64,000 nt of DNA, from positions 28,944,025 through 29,008,024 of the forward strand of contig OU612070.1 in assembly GCA_914767715.1 (NCBI GenBank), read 5' to 3'. The stretch comes from Membranipora membranacea. Its lineage: Eukaryota > Bryozoa > Gymnolaemata > Cheilostomatida > Membraniporidae. The notes below the pieces were generated by a model that saw only the letters and a program-made list of their open reading frames with translations, had not been told where the DNA came from and did no database searches. Positions 35,101 through 46,300 of the stretch are shown piece after piece (within the stretch, counting starts at the first letter, position 1; each line of letters opens with the position of its first letter). The position numbers and the translations under genes were made by a program.

Positions 35101-36456
35101 GAAAATCGGATGAAGCTCGATTTCTTGCTTCGATGAACCCGCTGACTCCTGAGAATAGTTATTGGAGAACTCAGGTCCAAGACCCTTCTCTACCTCCTCA
35201 AGGCTCGAGGTAATGATCTGCATTGCAGGCGACTTTCTTGATCCTACCAAAATATAACAAATTTATCATATGGGTTTCAGTTTACACAAGAGACGCTACC
35301 ACATCCTGAACAACTTCACTTCGAAGTAGAGCAATATGGATCCTTAGTAGGACCATTCATTTATTGTATTTGTGTAAGGGTATATTAAAGATTAACCACA
35401 AAGACTGGCTCACCTAGCAACCATCTTGTCTGGTTGGTCGACATTCGGGCCATAGACAGTTAGTCCTTGATTCGAAAAAGCTTTAATTGCGGACTGACTG
35501 CGATTTTCGGAACTAAAGAGAATATACTGTTAGTCATTGTTACCTGGCTCGGCTGCGATGCAAGTCCATATAATGTTCGGCTCCTCAAACATGATCTTTT
35601 CCCATAAGACCGCAGCAGGTAGAAATCAGAGGCAAGAAAAACATGTCGATTTCACATGATGCAAGGTTGGCTGTATCTTGAAGAAGTTTGTAGAGACCCT
35701 CGTGGTTGATAAGCTGGCGATGATCCACTTCCATTTCATATGCCCTGGTCATTTTGTTATAGATTTCCATCTGAAAGAATCCCAAATATCAAGGTTGTTC
35801 GGTTTTACAAGGAAAGAGTGTGCAGCCAGACATGTATATCACAAGTTGCCATAAAGATAGCAAATTCATGAACATTGCAGTTAGGCTGTCAGGATGTGAG
35901 GTGCAGACCTCATCCACACAAATGCAGCTCGATATAGTAAGCTCATGCCCTTCTTGGATTGCAATCAATCACACTTTGTCGGATGAGGTATATGATTATG
36001 GGAACAGTATATACCAAGTATTTAAATAGGTCGTGACTTATCATATTGGACCAAGGGCACAGGAATTTGCCCTTGCCGCCCTTGCCTGGGCCAAGAACGT
36101 AGACCGCAAATGTTTTGCCTGGACCGACCATCTCAATCAAGTTCGGAGTTGCCCTCCTCTTTTCCGTAAACAGATAACTCCTGTCCTGACACTCGGAATA
36201 GGTAGAATTGGAATTATATGAGCTTGTGACCTATATATAACAAGCTTCTCACACGTGTTTGGGATAAATGACATCCTCCCCTTAAAGCCTCTAAAATATC
36301 TTCATGATATAAGGCAACGCTTTCTATGCTAACCGAGCTCGTTAGTTTTTCGTATACTAAGCTTGGGGTGTGATTCCAAGTCTTGCCGCGGAATGATATA
36401 TTATGGAGAGCAATGGGAATCAAGCTTGAGGGAGGGTGTGTCGGGCAATTGCACAA
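32183..36456 (-). CDS. DUF3987-type (primase/helicase-associated) ATPase-like gene, multi-exon
   Basis: Exons by eye, 5' to 3': about 36456-36252; 36191-36015 (LFTEKRRATP...FLCPWSNMISHDLF); about 35952-35843 (ISSCICVDEVCTSHPDSLTA); 35770-35544 (ending EEPNIIWTCIAAEPG); 35243-34866 (SRKSPAMQII, then IMDEIEGLFKSL and DRRTWLSLYNGHGWS); 33934-33716 (YKLSPDAGEV); 33228-33043 (GQSLRLAMVI); and a last exon ending at 32183 with a basic tail, SPRKRAASLERQTKSPKKQQ. Joining 35544 to 35243 gives EPGSRKSPA, a P-loop-like motif with R for the usual G. DEIEGLFKSL, WLSLYNG and GQSLRLA match my memory of DUF3987 proteins. One extra A in the run at 35597-35600 breaks the frame before FEEPN. Function is unknown; it sits within the copy-B interval. 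Confidence 0.6.
32746..32852 (+). repeat. Inverted copy of a DUF3987-gene exon segment between direct repeats
   Basis: 32774-32838 is a 65-bp copy, with about four mismatches, of part of the same gene's exon at 33716-33934 (the YKLSPDAGEV region), but in the opposite orientation. It is flanked by a perfect 18-bp direct repeat, ACATTATTCTATAGCTAA, at 32746-32763 and 32835-32852. This is the form expected of an inserted fragment with a duplicated target. Confidence 0.85.
33371..33628 (-). other. Open frame inside a DUF3987-gene intron
   Basis: An 85-codon minus-strand frame contains SPFGALLENSGMLCQ and FELRKQLISTLFKIAVTMPG and has protein-like composition. It is preceded by an acceptor-like TTGTTTACAG. 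It cannot lie in the main transcript as drawn, because the flanking exons (33716 and 33228) join directly in phase. It may be an alternative exon or a remnant of another gene. I do not recognise it. Confidence 0.3.
34531..34923 (+). other. 130-codon plus-strand ORF antisense to the DUF3987-type gene
   Basis: It has an ATG start and protein-like composition (FSPQEFEDATNSSVIIVVFF, LAKIGGLETEALLLNHYSG). It lies mostly in an intron of the minus-strand gene and its 3' end overlaps the exon ending at 34866. It could be a fragment of an inserted gene. No family is recognised and no promoter or splice context is evident. Confidence 0.25.
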
Positions 36457-37114
36457 ACTAAATTTTTGTAGTAGTTAGTGAGTAAAATACCCCTTCTCCC
36501 CTAATTATGTCTAAAGTAAGGTAGTAAGATAGTTCGATGGTATCGCAGCAAGGTATTAGCTTCAACATTCCAAGACAATAAGTGAATGGCCGTGAACATT
36601 GCTTTAGAGCGGAGTGCACTTGGCTCCTTCAAATTGATTATATAAATAGGCATTCTATGAACATGAACAATCCTCTGGCTGCAACCGAAAAGATTCTGTT
36701 TTTCTTTCTTTATATCAATTTTTTATAATCTTATGTCTTAATCATTATTTTCCACAATGTTTAGCGTTCATGATTACCTACCTCCAGATATATATAAATA
36801 AATAAATAATAAACTTTATTTTGAGAATATCTATTACTGTTATTATATCATTCAATGATGGATACATACTACATATATACATAGAACCAATGCAACCTCA
36901 GAGTTCGTTTAGTTGCTGTTTCGCTAGTTGCTTGTCATGTGAATTGTAAAAACAGCTTTGTACAGCAAACTTGAAAGAGTCTTCAAAAGGAATATTGAGC
37001 TAATCCACTTAATCCATATAATATAATGCAGGGGGGAGTGGGATGTTTAACCCAGTCTTACAAAGGAATACTGAGTATATAGATAAAAACATACATGGAG
37101 TGATATATACTTAC
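36457..37114. other. Intron 2 remnant of arylsulfatase copy B
   Basis: About 36670-37114 aligns with intron 2 of copy A (about 52160-52662), for example in CCAATGCA(G/A)CCTCAG and GAGCTAATCCACT. The similarity fades to the left toward the DUF3987-type gene, so the foreign block enters copy B near 36.5 kb. There is no other feature. Confidence 0.6.
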
Positions 37115-37895
37115 GGAGATCAGGTGAATGGTGCATAGTGATTAGTCGGCTCAATGCCCTCACCGCCATTTGATCAATGTGTGACGCTTTCACAAGTGGA
37201 TTATGAAATGCTACATCATTCCATCCTATAAAATGTTGATTCAGTTCAGAGTGGGCATTACCATGCTGTAGTATTGAACAAATGTTTATTGCATTCACTA
37301 CATGTGTTTGATTTCACTTGAGGATAGGTCTTTACATGTTTATAAACAGTCAGCTGTTTCATCACAGCCTATTGGGAAAATATCTGCTGAGAACAGGTGA
37401 TTTGAGAACAAAAACCCAATAACTTTATTTGAGTGCCTCATATATATATGGCAGAGGGAGTATGAGACAGCAGGAAAGTATGACAAATACAGAGGAATCT
37501 TATACTAATTGGCCAATCGGACCAAACCAAAAGAATTTCGATATTATCCAAAGTAATCTTATTTTTCGTCTCAAATGCGACCACTCAACTGGGTTTCCAA
37601 AAACTGATTCTTCCAATCTAGAATCTGCTCAATAGCAATGTCTTTAGTTCGTCAGCTTGAATATGGAATAGTTGTGATTTCGTTCTATCTATAATACTTT
37701 AATAATTAATGGTAGTTAATAAGTTGGATAATAATTACCTAAGTCATCAGCCATAATGAAGACAATATTAGGCTTCCTGTATCTCTGCTGCTGCTGGTCT
37801 CCATAGAGACTGTGTGGCCATCCTGTATATCTGTCACCTTCCACATGTATAGTAAGGAATAATACCAAAACTGCAATCCGGATGAGCACCAACAT

Positions 37896-38439
37896 TTCAC
37901 GCTAGATAGACAGACAGAACTGCACTCTCTCTGTTGGTGTATTACACTGTAAATGTCAAACCCAGTCTTGATTTGTGCTTTTTATCTTAATTGCAGTTAC
38001 TTAGTGACATACTTATGCATTCCTGATTGGCTTGTGGTGCTGCACCTTGTCCTGGATGGTTATGCGATCTAGGGTTCAATTTATCATATTGAGCAATTTC
38101 CAGTGAATTGGGCAATAAGCGTGACTCAAAAACAGTCAGAATAAACAAACATGAATAAGAGATGAGCAACTGAACAGGCCAGCTCTGTAGGTTTTGCTCA
38201 TCGGATAAAACTCAAACATCATCATCAAACAATCATCTCAATTTCTCACTGGTAATTTAAAAGAAAACAATTTACCTTAACTTTCTGATAACCTCAACAA
38301 ATTTTACCTGAGGTTTGGACATGATGAGACACCTCACCAATTCCAGCTTCATGACAACACACCATTGAAGTTCCAGACTTCACTATTTCTAAGGTTAACG
38401 CTGCTTTAGGGAGGTGTGTACCCGGGAAAGCTAGTTGAC
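37896..38439. other. Upstream flank of arylsulfatase copy B
   Basis: 37896 to about 38130 matches the flank of copy A (56252 to about 57090), apart from the LINE inserted in copy A. Beyond 38130 the two flanks diverge. No promoter element could be identified with confidence. Confidence 0.5.
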
Positions 38440-39090
38440 CTGACCCGGAACCAACAAAGATTCTGAAATCATATGCCAACCAACTCGCTGATATATTCCA
38501 CACCATGTTTATTAGCTGCCTGGCTGCTGGTTACATCCCTAAACTATGGTGGAGATCAGAGGTGGTTCCTGTTCCTAAGAAGCCTAAGCCGTCAGCCCTG
38601 AATGATTATTGCCTTATCGCATTGACCTCAGTAGTTATGAAGACCTTCGAGCATTTGGTAAAAGACAGACTGTGTGCTTCACTGAAGTTAGATCAAAGCC
38701 AATTTGCATATAGGAAGTCACGGCAGCACCTTGCTACACCAAGGAGGTATGCAAGAGGTTTGTTTGTAGATTTTTCTTTGGCATTTATTACGATATCACC
38801 AAATTTTTAGCAGATAAATTAATTGATATGTGTATACCTTTTCCTTATGATAAATTAATTATTTCTTTTCTCAGTGATAGGCAATAAAATGAAAGAATCT
38901 CATGTCACAAATCTGATATTTTACCTAGTAGTACTGGCTGCCCACAGGGGTGTGTTTTATCTCCATTGATATTTTCCATCTACACTGACATGGTTCAATC
39001 TGATCACCCTAACATAAATATTCATAAGTATGCCGATGACATGGTGATTGTGGGCCTATTAGATCACAGCAGTAGTGAAGACTTTTATTT
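38440..39090 (+). mobile_element. LINE RT fragment (L2-like)
   Basis: The plus-strand RT pieces are 38505-38810 (SEVVPVPKKPKPSALNDYCL, IALTSVVMKTFEHLVKDRL, QFAYRKSRQH, LFVDFSLAF) and, after a frameshift, about 38820-39085 (STGCPQGCVLSPLIFSIYTD, KYADDMVIVGLL). YADD is the RT catalytic box, and the spacing of motifs fits L2/Rex-like non-LTR elements. Stops and frameshifts make it inactive. It lies between the two arylsulfatase copies. Confidence 0.85.
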
Positions 39091-39105
39091 CTAAGCAATA
39101 AATGA

Positions 39106-39240
<135 letters not shown>

Positions 39241-39249
39241 GCTATGACA

Positions 39250-39375
39250 AATCAGGATAGCTTTGTGACGTAGTCTATCTCTGCTCGATTGAGGTCAAGA
39301 TATTTCCAAATTATTTCTCCAATTTAGGTTCTCAGTATTATATGAATTAATTCAAGCCCTATACTGCAGAGACGA
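39250..39375 (+). repeat. Dispersed repeat, short copy
   Basis: It shares AGGATAGC(T/C)TTGTGAC, TAGTCTATCTCTGC, TTCAAGCCCTAT and CTGCAGAGACGA with 43262-43478 in the same orientation. The copy at 43 kb has extra internal sequence. The family is unknown. Confidence 0.6.
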
Positions 39376-39425
39376 TGTCAAAGTGTCAAAGTGTCAAAGT
39401 GTCAAAGTGTCAAAGTGTCAAAGTG
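39375..39425. repeat. 8-bp tandem repeat (TGTCAAAG)n
   Basis: About six units of TGTCAAAG directly adjoin the right edge of the dispersed repeat. Confidence 0.9.
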
Positions 39426-39782
39426 ATGTCAAATAGTATGACATCTTTGTAATAACATAAGCATGCAAACCTACTCATCACGATCAGTTATCATTGTAAT
39501 TGAATGTTATCTAATTACTCCAGTGTGATGATTAAAATCTTTTTATTCTATGTCAACTCTGCAGCTGGTCAGGATGAACTGACATCATCACCAATGATGA
39601 AATCATGATATCATGTGACGGCTGTGGAGAGGACACTGATTGACAGATGCAGGGGGGGAGGGTTGGACCTAAGCATATATAAGCTCTGCCTTTTAGGATA
39701 GAAGACATATTTCACCTCTGTTCATCTCAAATAACGCAGAGGGCAAGTACAAGCATTGCAATAAATAGTTTGCTCGTTGAAC

Positions 39783-39962
39783 CTCAACGCGCGGAGCGCC
39801 GGCCTCGCGGCCGGCCTCACTCGCATTAGTCGTAGCCTGGCGCCAGCGGGTGTCCCGCCGCCCCGCTCACGGCGCGCGGCTGCGTGTCGGCCGCAGAGCT
39901 GGAGCCAATCCCAGCTTCTTGCGTGTCGATGCATCTTTGTTTGTGCATCTCCCGACTCGCGC
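39783..39962. other. GC-rich island of about 180 bp
   Basis: Strikingly GC- and CpG-rich against the surrounding AT-rich sequence, with a perfect hairpin GCCGGCCTCGCGGCCGGC and the palindrome TGGCGCCA. ORFs exist on both strands but their composition simply reflects GC content (alanine/arginine-rich). It could be a CpG island or a piece of a GC-rich transposon. It lies about 400 bp beyond the 3' end of the intact arylsulfatase. Confidence 0.6.
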
Positions 39963-40377
39963 AAGTTATAACATGAAAATATTTAAAACTGAACTTCGGA
40001 TATATTGAGGATTGAACTGCTGAATGTATTATAAACCAGCGTAGAAAATTAACAATTATAAAATAATGGCCTCAAATATTGATGTTGTATTATATTGTAA
40101 ATCTATTGACCTCCCAACCTTTTTCTCAAAACATTTCTTTAAATCTGTTTTTCATGTGGTATGATAATAAATCTTTTGAATAAACCGAAGACAAACAGAC
40201 TCACACTGGTGTATCTGTATGGTGTATGGTGGTATGAAATTGTCTCAAAAATCAAACAATAATACTATCATTTAATTTATCCTCAATTTTGTGATATGTT
40301 AAGTATCAAGTTACCAACGTTAAAGGAAAAATAAACGATTTCAGTTGTTTAGAAAGTAAACAGTATTTATAAATTAA

Positions 40378-43300
40378 TCAATTATTTGGAAAACAAGTTG
40401 GATTTTGTACAGGTTGCAAAGGAAAGTCTGTAGCTGGATCACAGAAGCCAATTCTTGCAACAGTCTGATTTCCAATCTGAACAGTGGTGTTTTCATTAGC
40501 CATTCCAAGAGCATAGACAGCTTGTACTCTTACTCTGCGCCAATAATCTAGTCTTATCTTAAGTCTTCTCACAATATCTGTCCTTGAGTCATAAAGGTTT
40601 CTCTGCTCCAAAGGGTCATCTGCAGAAGAGAAGAAAATAATAGTTTATTTAATCGATACAATTATTGAGTATATTATCCATTGCTGCTATATAAGCTGTG
40701 CTAAAAGCCAACCAAGGACAAATGGCTGGACAGACGTAGTGATATAATTCACGATTTCATTCGATTTAGTTTTCCTCACAACAGCCAGCAACATCGGGCG
40801 AAAATAAAAATTTTGAACATATCCATACATTTTTTTCATTTAACTTTGCTGTTAGCTTTGATGAGAAACTCCACACACAATAGGTTTCACAGCAGCAGAA
40901 GGTTTCCTGTATCACTTAACTTACCCCTAAGGTTGAAGAGACATCTTATTACAGTTTTTCCGTCCTCCTCTCTGAGACAGCTGTCTCCTTCCAGTGTAGG
41001 TAAAGCTTGGTTCTCAGCGGGCTTTACATAGTTACCATCACCTCCTGGATAAAAATCTCCTATGATTAGCTTCCAGTCTCCATATCTACAGACAGACAGA
41101 CATACAGATAGTGACATCTTTGTTTCAGTCATTTGAGCGTAATTGATACAAATTACAAAGTACAAACTTAAATTATTCTTTAATCTCTATTTATATTTGA
41201 TTAATACTAGTGGTGTGACCATAAGTCAGTAAAGGGGGAGGGGCTTATCCCAAACAATGAAGTCGTCTCTATCTGAGTTATCATGTTGAACATCTACAGG
41301 CGTTTCCATAATTTTGCAAACTCCTACTGTAAATATTACATCATTTTGAGTGGTCATTACACATAGTCGCTCAGGGTTTCTAATATATTTTTCCACTACA
41401 GAACTATTGTGTCCAATCCCAACTCTATGGGTTGCTTGTTTTTGATCTATTCAGGTTGCTGTCTACAAGCTTTTGTTATCATTAAGCGCTGACTTCAAGA
41501 TATAGCACATTGAAAACTACATCGCATGTATGTAGTTTTGATTTTTATATTTTGGGAGTTTTGCTCACCCACAAGCGAGAAGTGTCAGAATTAGTCTCAA
41601 TGATAAACAGTGGGTAAAACAAAGGGATCTGAATACCCTAAATTTTCAATTGAAATTGTCTTCAGTAACCCTGTCCCAACAATCAATGTTACATTTCACT
41701 TGATATCAATCTCAATTTGGAAAATCAACGTAGAGTGCTATGAGAGTAACATCTCTATCAGAGGTCGTTAAATGGGCTTAATTTTTCTACTTTTATTCTA
41801 TCCTTAACTAATTTCCATAAATGCAGTGAAAATTTCTCTTTATCACACAAAAGCAAAATTAGCCCCTGCCAAATAGTGGAGTTGATATGCCTGGCATCAG
41901 AGCGTTGATTACTATAATTAAAATTATTCTCTCCCGGAATAGGACAGCTGCCATACATTTGTGAAACATCATAACTGGTTGGCGGTAAGGACTGCTGGCA
42001 ATAAATCAAATGAAAAATCCCTCTGCAGAAAAGTTATGTATTGTCAGGCAAAATTAAATTGCAACGCCACCAGAAACTTACTTAAATCGTCAGGAAATCT
42101 GGCCCATGCAATATTAACATACTAACTACACATATTGTTGACTTAGCAGTAAACGCAAATCAAGGATTTGAAAGCCTGTACGATTTTATCCTCAAGCTTG
42201 CTTGCCTGTTGACATATGGCTTAGTATTATCAAGGTTTGACAAGTGTGTAGCTGTAGGATTATTGCCTCTTCAGCATCAGTGGAGTTATTTTCCTCTAAA
42301 AATCTGAACATCATGGGTGGTGTTTGAATGGATGCTGAAGGCCACCTGCTCATAACTTCTTTTTTAGAGTAGCTGCAGTAAACTCAAAATATTGTATTGC
42401 TGTTCGCTCTCTTATCAGTGACCAGAAATTTTCACCATTGACCTGTGAGTCATGGACAGGTACCTTAGAAAACTGTGTGGGTAATTGTCAACACCAATTA
42501 AGCTAGGTATGCTGAATCATTGTTGGTACAAGGGAAAACCACAAACATTGTTGGACAGTTTGTACAATGCAATATTGGCCTGACTCAATATGGATTGAGG
42601 CAATTTTCGCTAGATATTGAGTACGTTCATGTACCAATATAAGGTCGGTCTATAAATGTTCGCTCGGTGAGAAGACAGCAATTTATTGTGGGTGTAGAAA
42701 ACATGATGATTAAGAAAAGCACCGAATCTGCTACTGGTATTACCAAAGCCTTGCTCCAATTGTGTAATAACAAAATTCCTTCCATGAAATACACTAATCT
42801 CAACACTGAGTATTGGCATTTAATTTGCTGAAACTAAATGAGGCTTGTTTCTTGGGAGAATTCATAATATTCACAAGGTTAAATCTGGTTGCATTGTTTT
42901 TAGCTCAGTCATTTTTAGCATTCAGATTAACTTGGATTATCACAAATGGAACAATGAAACCAAGAGTTGAATTTCGGATATTTGACCTCGGATTCAACCA
43001 CAAACCCAATCGGATATGTGTTATGTCTGATCCAAGATGATACGTTTTTAATTAATCAACACTTACTTAGCATCATTTATCTCACTAAAAATGACAAGGA
43101 AAGAAGTATGATAGTCATTAATTTGTGGTTCAGATTAGATAATGGAATTTGGCTGAAAGCACTCAGTGGTGATCAGTAGGCAATCAATACCTATCTTATT
43201 TTCATAGCTTAGTATATTATTGCTGATTAAATTTGATGAATGTGTTTTTCTCATTCTGCTTGCAGGATAGCCTTGTGACATAGTCTATCTCTGCAGCACA

Positions 43301-46300
43301 GCAGTGGTGGCGCTGCCTTCCATCAAGAAAGGCAACTCCCAGGGTTCAAGGTTATGAGATATCAAAACCAGTGTTCCATTTAGGCTCAAATATATCCAAA
43401 ATATGGGTTTCCATTGTTTTCCCAATTTTGGTACTCAGACTAGGTGAATTAGTTCAAGCCCTATGCTGCAGAGACGAACGTATGCCTCAACAGTTCGCAC
43501 ATGCGCAGACTGTGTTTTTCTGCTGAAATTGAGAGAAGCATCTTTACTCAGATCGTTGTGAATAAGGACATAATTTTTGCCCAATAATGTTCCCTGTAAC
43601 AAACTATCTAGTTTAATGTACAAGGTTATCCTCTTCTTCAAAGTAGGAGGACAATTCCTATCCTAATCACAGCAGAGAGTTTGGGACATATGAGCAGGGA
43701 GTTTGTTCAAACTCAGTGATTACAAACATCGGGGTTTGAGTGATCCTGGCAAATTGAGTCGAGAGATCTTTGTACTCATTAAATGATACTTTCAAATAAA
43801 CTGTTTGTGTGATCCTTGCACCGTGGCTGTTTGAGTGATAAGTTGGTCCTTCTGAAGTATTATATCCAAATTCCAAGCAGATACATGCGCATTTAAATTA
43901 GAGTAATGGTTCAGGGAAAAGATTGTTGACGCTGTTTATCCATGTATTCAATTACCTTAACTGTATATTATGGCGCAAAAATACAGCTGTTTGGACTTAG
44001 CGCTTGTACGCGTTATCCGGATCCGATCCGAGGTTGAATTTATCGACCGATCCGATATCCGATCTGAGGTTGCCTAACCCTGATCCGTTCCACCCCTACG
44101 CATCATGGATTCTTGCTGATTTTTAATTGTTTGATTCTGTAATTAAGGGATTAATTGTCTGTTGTATTTGAGCAAGCTATTGCCCAGTGTAAATTACTGC
44201 ATCTAACTTGTAAACAAACATGGATTACGTAAAAGAGATTTCAGGGATAATCGACTGTAGTGCCTTCAATTAGTTAGCCGTCACCATTAAAAATATCCTC
44301 ATCACTTAATTACTGCTATTGCTACATTAATTCTTTTGCGCTTTTAGGAAAGGAAAATAATTAATGGCACTTTTTCACGGTGTGGGCATAGGATTGATTT
44401 TTTCAAGCTGCCAAAGGGTAGTCCTTGAACATGTGGAAATTTATATTACTTTTCCTTCGTATATTGATTTGAAATGAATACTGGGACAAATGGACAGGTG
44501 AGGCAAACACCCTTGAGGATTTCGTGTTAGTTAGGCCAGAGTTCCAGCCATGCAGGCCAGTCGCTGGTCAATGCAGGCCGGCTGAGGTGAAGGGTTAATT
44601 GGACATAGACATATACATTTAGCTTGTTTATTGTTTGAGTTTGATCTGTTTTGTAGCGCTCTTTTTAGCGTGCTGTTGGAAGCCAGAGTCTGGTGATGTG
44701 GTGGTGTGTTTGGCCAACGCGCCCAACGGTGGACAAGACGCCGACCCAGTTGAGGCACAGTTGGCCATCAGTAGTTATCAGGGATGTGATATATGCACTT
44801 CTGTTATTGTTGTCATGTTGATAGAGCTAGAAGTGCTGGCTGCACCGATAGTCATTTATGTTTAAAATGTTACGTCTGTGCGCCTGGCAGCGTGCAAAAT
44901 TGCCAAGCTATCTAAATTCAAAAGTGGGAGATCTCAATTTACAGTGATGCTGCACTGCATTGCGGTGGTTAGAGGGTGCAAAGCACCCTAGTGATTCACC
45001 TGGGGGTTTTAGGAGTGGTGTGAGCCCACAATGGGGTCCGGGATGTTATTATTCATAAATATTATATTTATTAAATAATGTCGGTCGAAAATATTGGTAA
45101 AAATCGCAAGGGCAAGGGCAAAATAGTGTGTGTTTTAAGGGCGAGGCTGCAATGTCTGCGCCAATTTGCTCTCAGTTTGTAGCCAGTTTACATGTAGTCA
45201 TAGGCTATAGGAAATTTATGGACCATGAAAGTATCTGAGTCTCCACAATTCATGTGTTTAGTATACCCTACACTATTGGATGAAAAATTTCACGGAAAAA
45301 AAATTCGCGATTGTTTTCTCTCGACCGGGTTTCACGACATAAAAGTTTCGCGGAGTTGTCCCCTCGCGAAATTTGAGGGGACAACTCTCATCTGGAAGAA
45401 AAAATCATGGGGGACAAACATATCGCGAGAAGACAACTTCGCGAAATCGCAAATTATTTATTCTTATGAAATTTTTCATCCTGTAGGGTATCACACATGT
45501 GCTGCACCATGCCACCTTCCTTTTTATACATGTTCATAATTTGCTCAATTATCTTTAGCTATCAATTTTAGTCATGAGCATATTCCATATTCCTATTCCA
45601 CATTACCTGTACATACATATAATTGACAACGGTTTGTTGACTTTGCAGATCCTTGCAATTATAATCCCATCTTTGACACTTGCATAATAGAACTGTGAAA
45701 GCATAACTCCAAGTTAGACCCATGTTTCAAAACTACATACATGCGTGTATTTTTCGATGTGTAACAGTTTACGATACAAACCTGACAGCAGCATTGGAGT
45801 CACTGCAGTTACTCAAATTAGGCCATGATGTTCTGTCAGTTATTCCAATCAGCATTCCTTTCCTCACCCTGTATTTACGGTTACTGCCGTACCTGGATCT
45901 TAGATTTCCTCCTTGATCTATGCCATTTATCCCATCATCTATTTAGTATAAAACATAAATATAAACATATTAGAATATTAAACAATATAATATAATATGA
46001 TATGAAGATTTTGTCATAATCTCTACCTCTTTTGTCATTTATCTTAAAATTCTCGAATTTATGTGTGTTTTTCTCTATCCGAAACCCCAGACATCAATTG
46101 GTAATCTCAACAGTTACTTCAGCAATAAATTTGATGAAACGAGGGGGTTTCTTGTAAAAAACTAAATTCATGACTTTAATTCCTTCTGGAATAATGTCAG
46201 ACAAGCCCGTCGTTTAATAATTTAGATGGTTCTGAGGAGAAGGCTCTCAAATATTTTAAGAGGGGATTGAACAGGTCAAGGGTTGCTAATCGCAACATGA

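Larger units (their letters stand above)
13786..37895 (-). pseudogene. Arylsulfatase B-like pseudogene (copy B)
   Basis: Surviving pieces align with copy A (exon numbers as there). Exon 1 is 37739-37895 (open, signal peptide and PNIVFIMADDL). Exon 2 is 37115-37225. Exon 11 is 21374-21530 (same length, splice sites kept). Exon 12 is split as 16458-16551 and 14093-14164, and exon 13 has only its start, 13786-13818. Exon 2 is one base shorter than in copy A, and the codon of the catalytic cysteine is TGA instead of TGC. Exon 12 has a stop after YEDWK. Exons 3-10 are absent from the interval now filled by the satellite and the DUF3987-type gene. A LINE, the minisatellite and a hAT-like element interrupt the rest. 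The copy cannot make an active sulfatase. Confidence 0.9.

Noticed and set aside
37115-37225. TGA at the catalytic cysteine as a selenocysteine codon
   Set aside because: The same exon has a one-base deletion, exons 3-10 are missing and later exons are broken, so a pseudogene stop is the simpler reading.
39722-39971. Alanine/arginine-rich ORFs in the GC island
   Set aside because: Composition follows the GC content, both strands are open, and there is no start context or domain.
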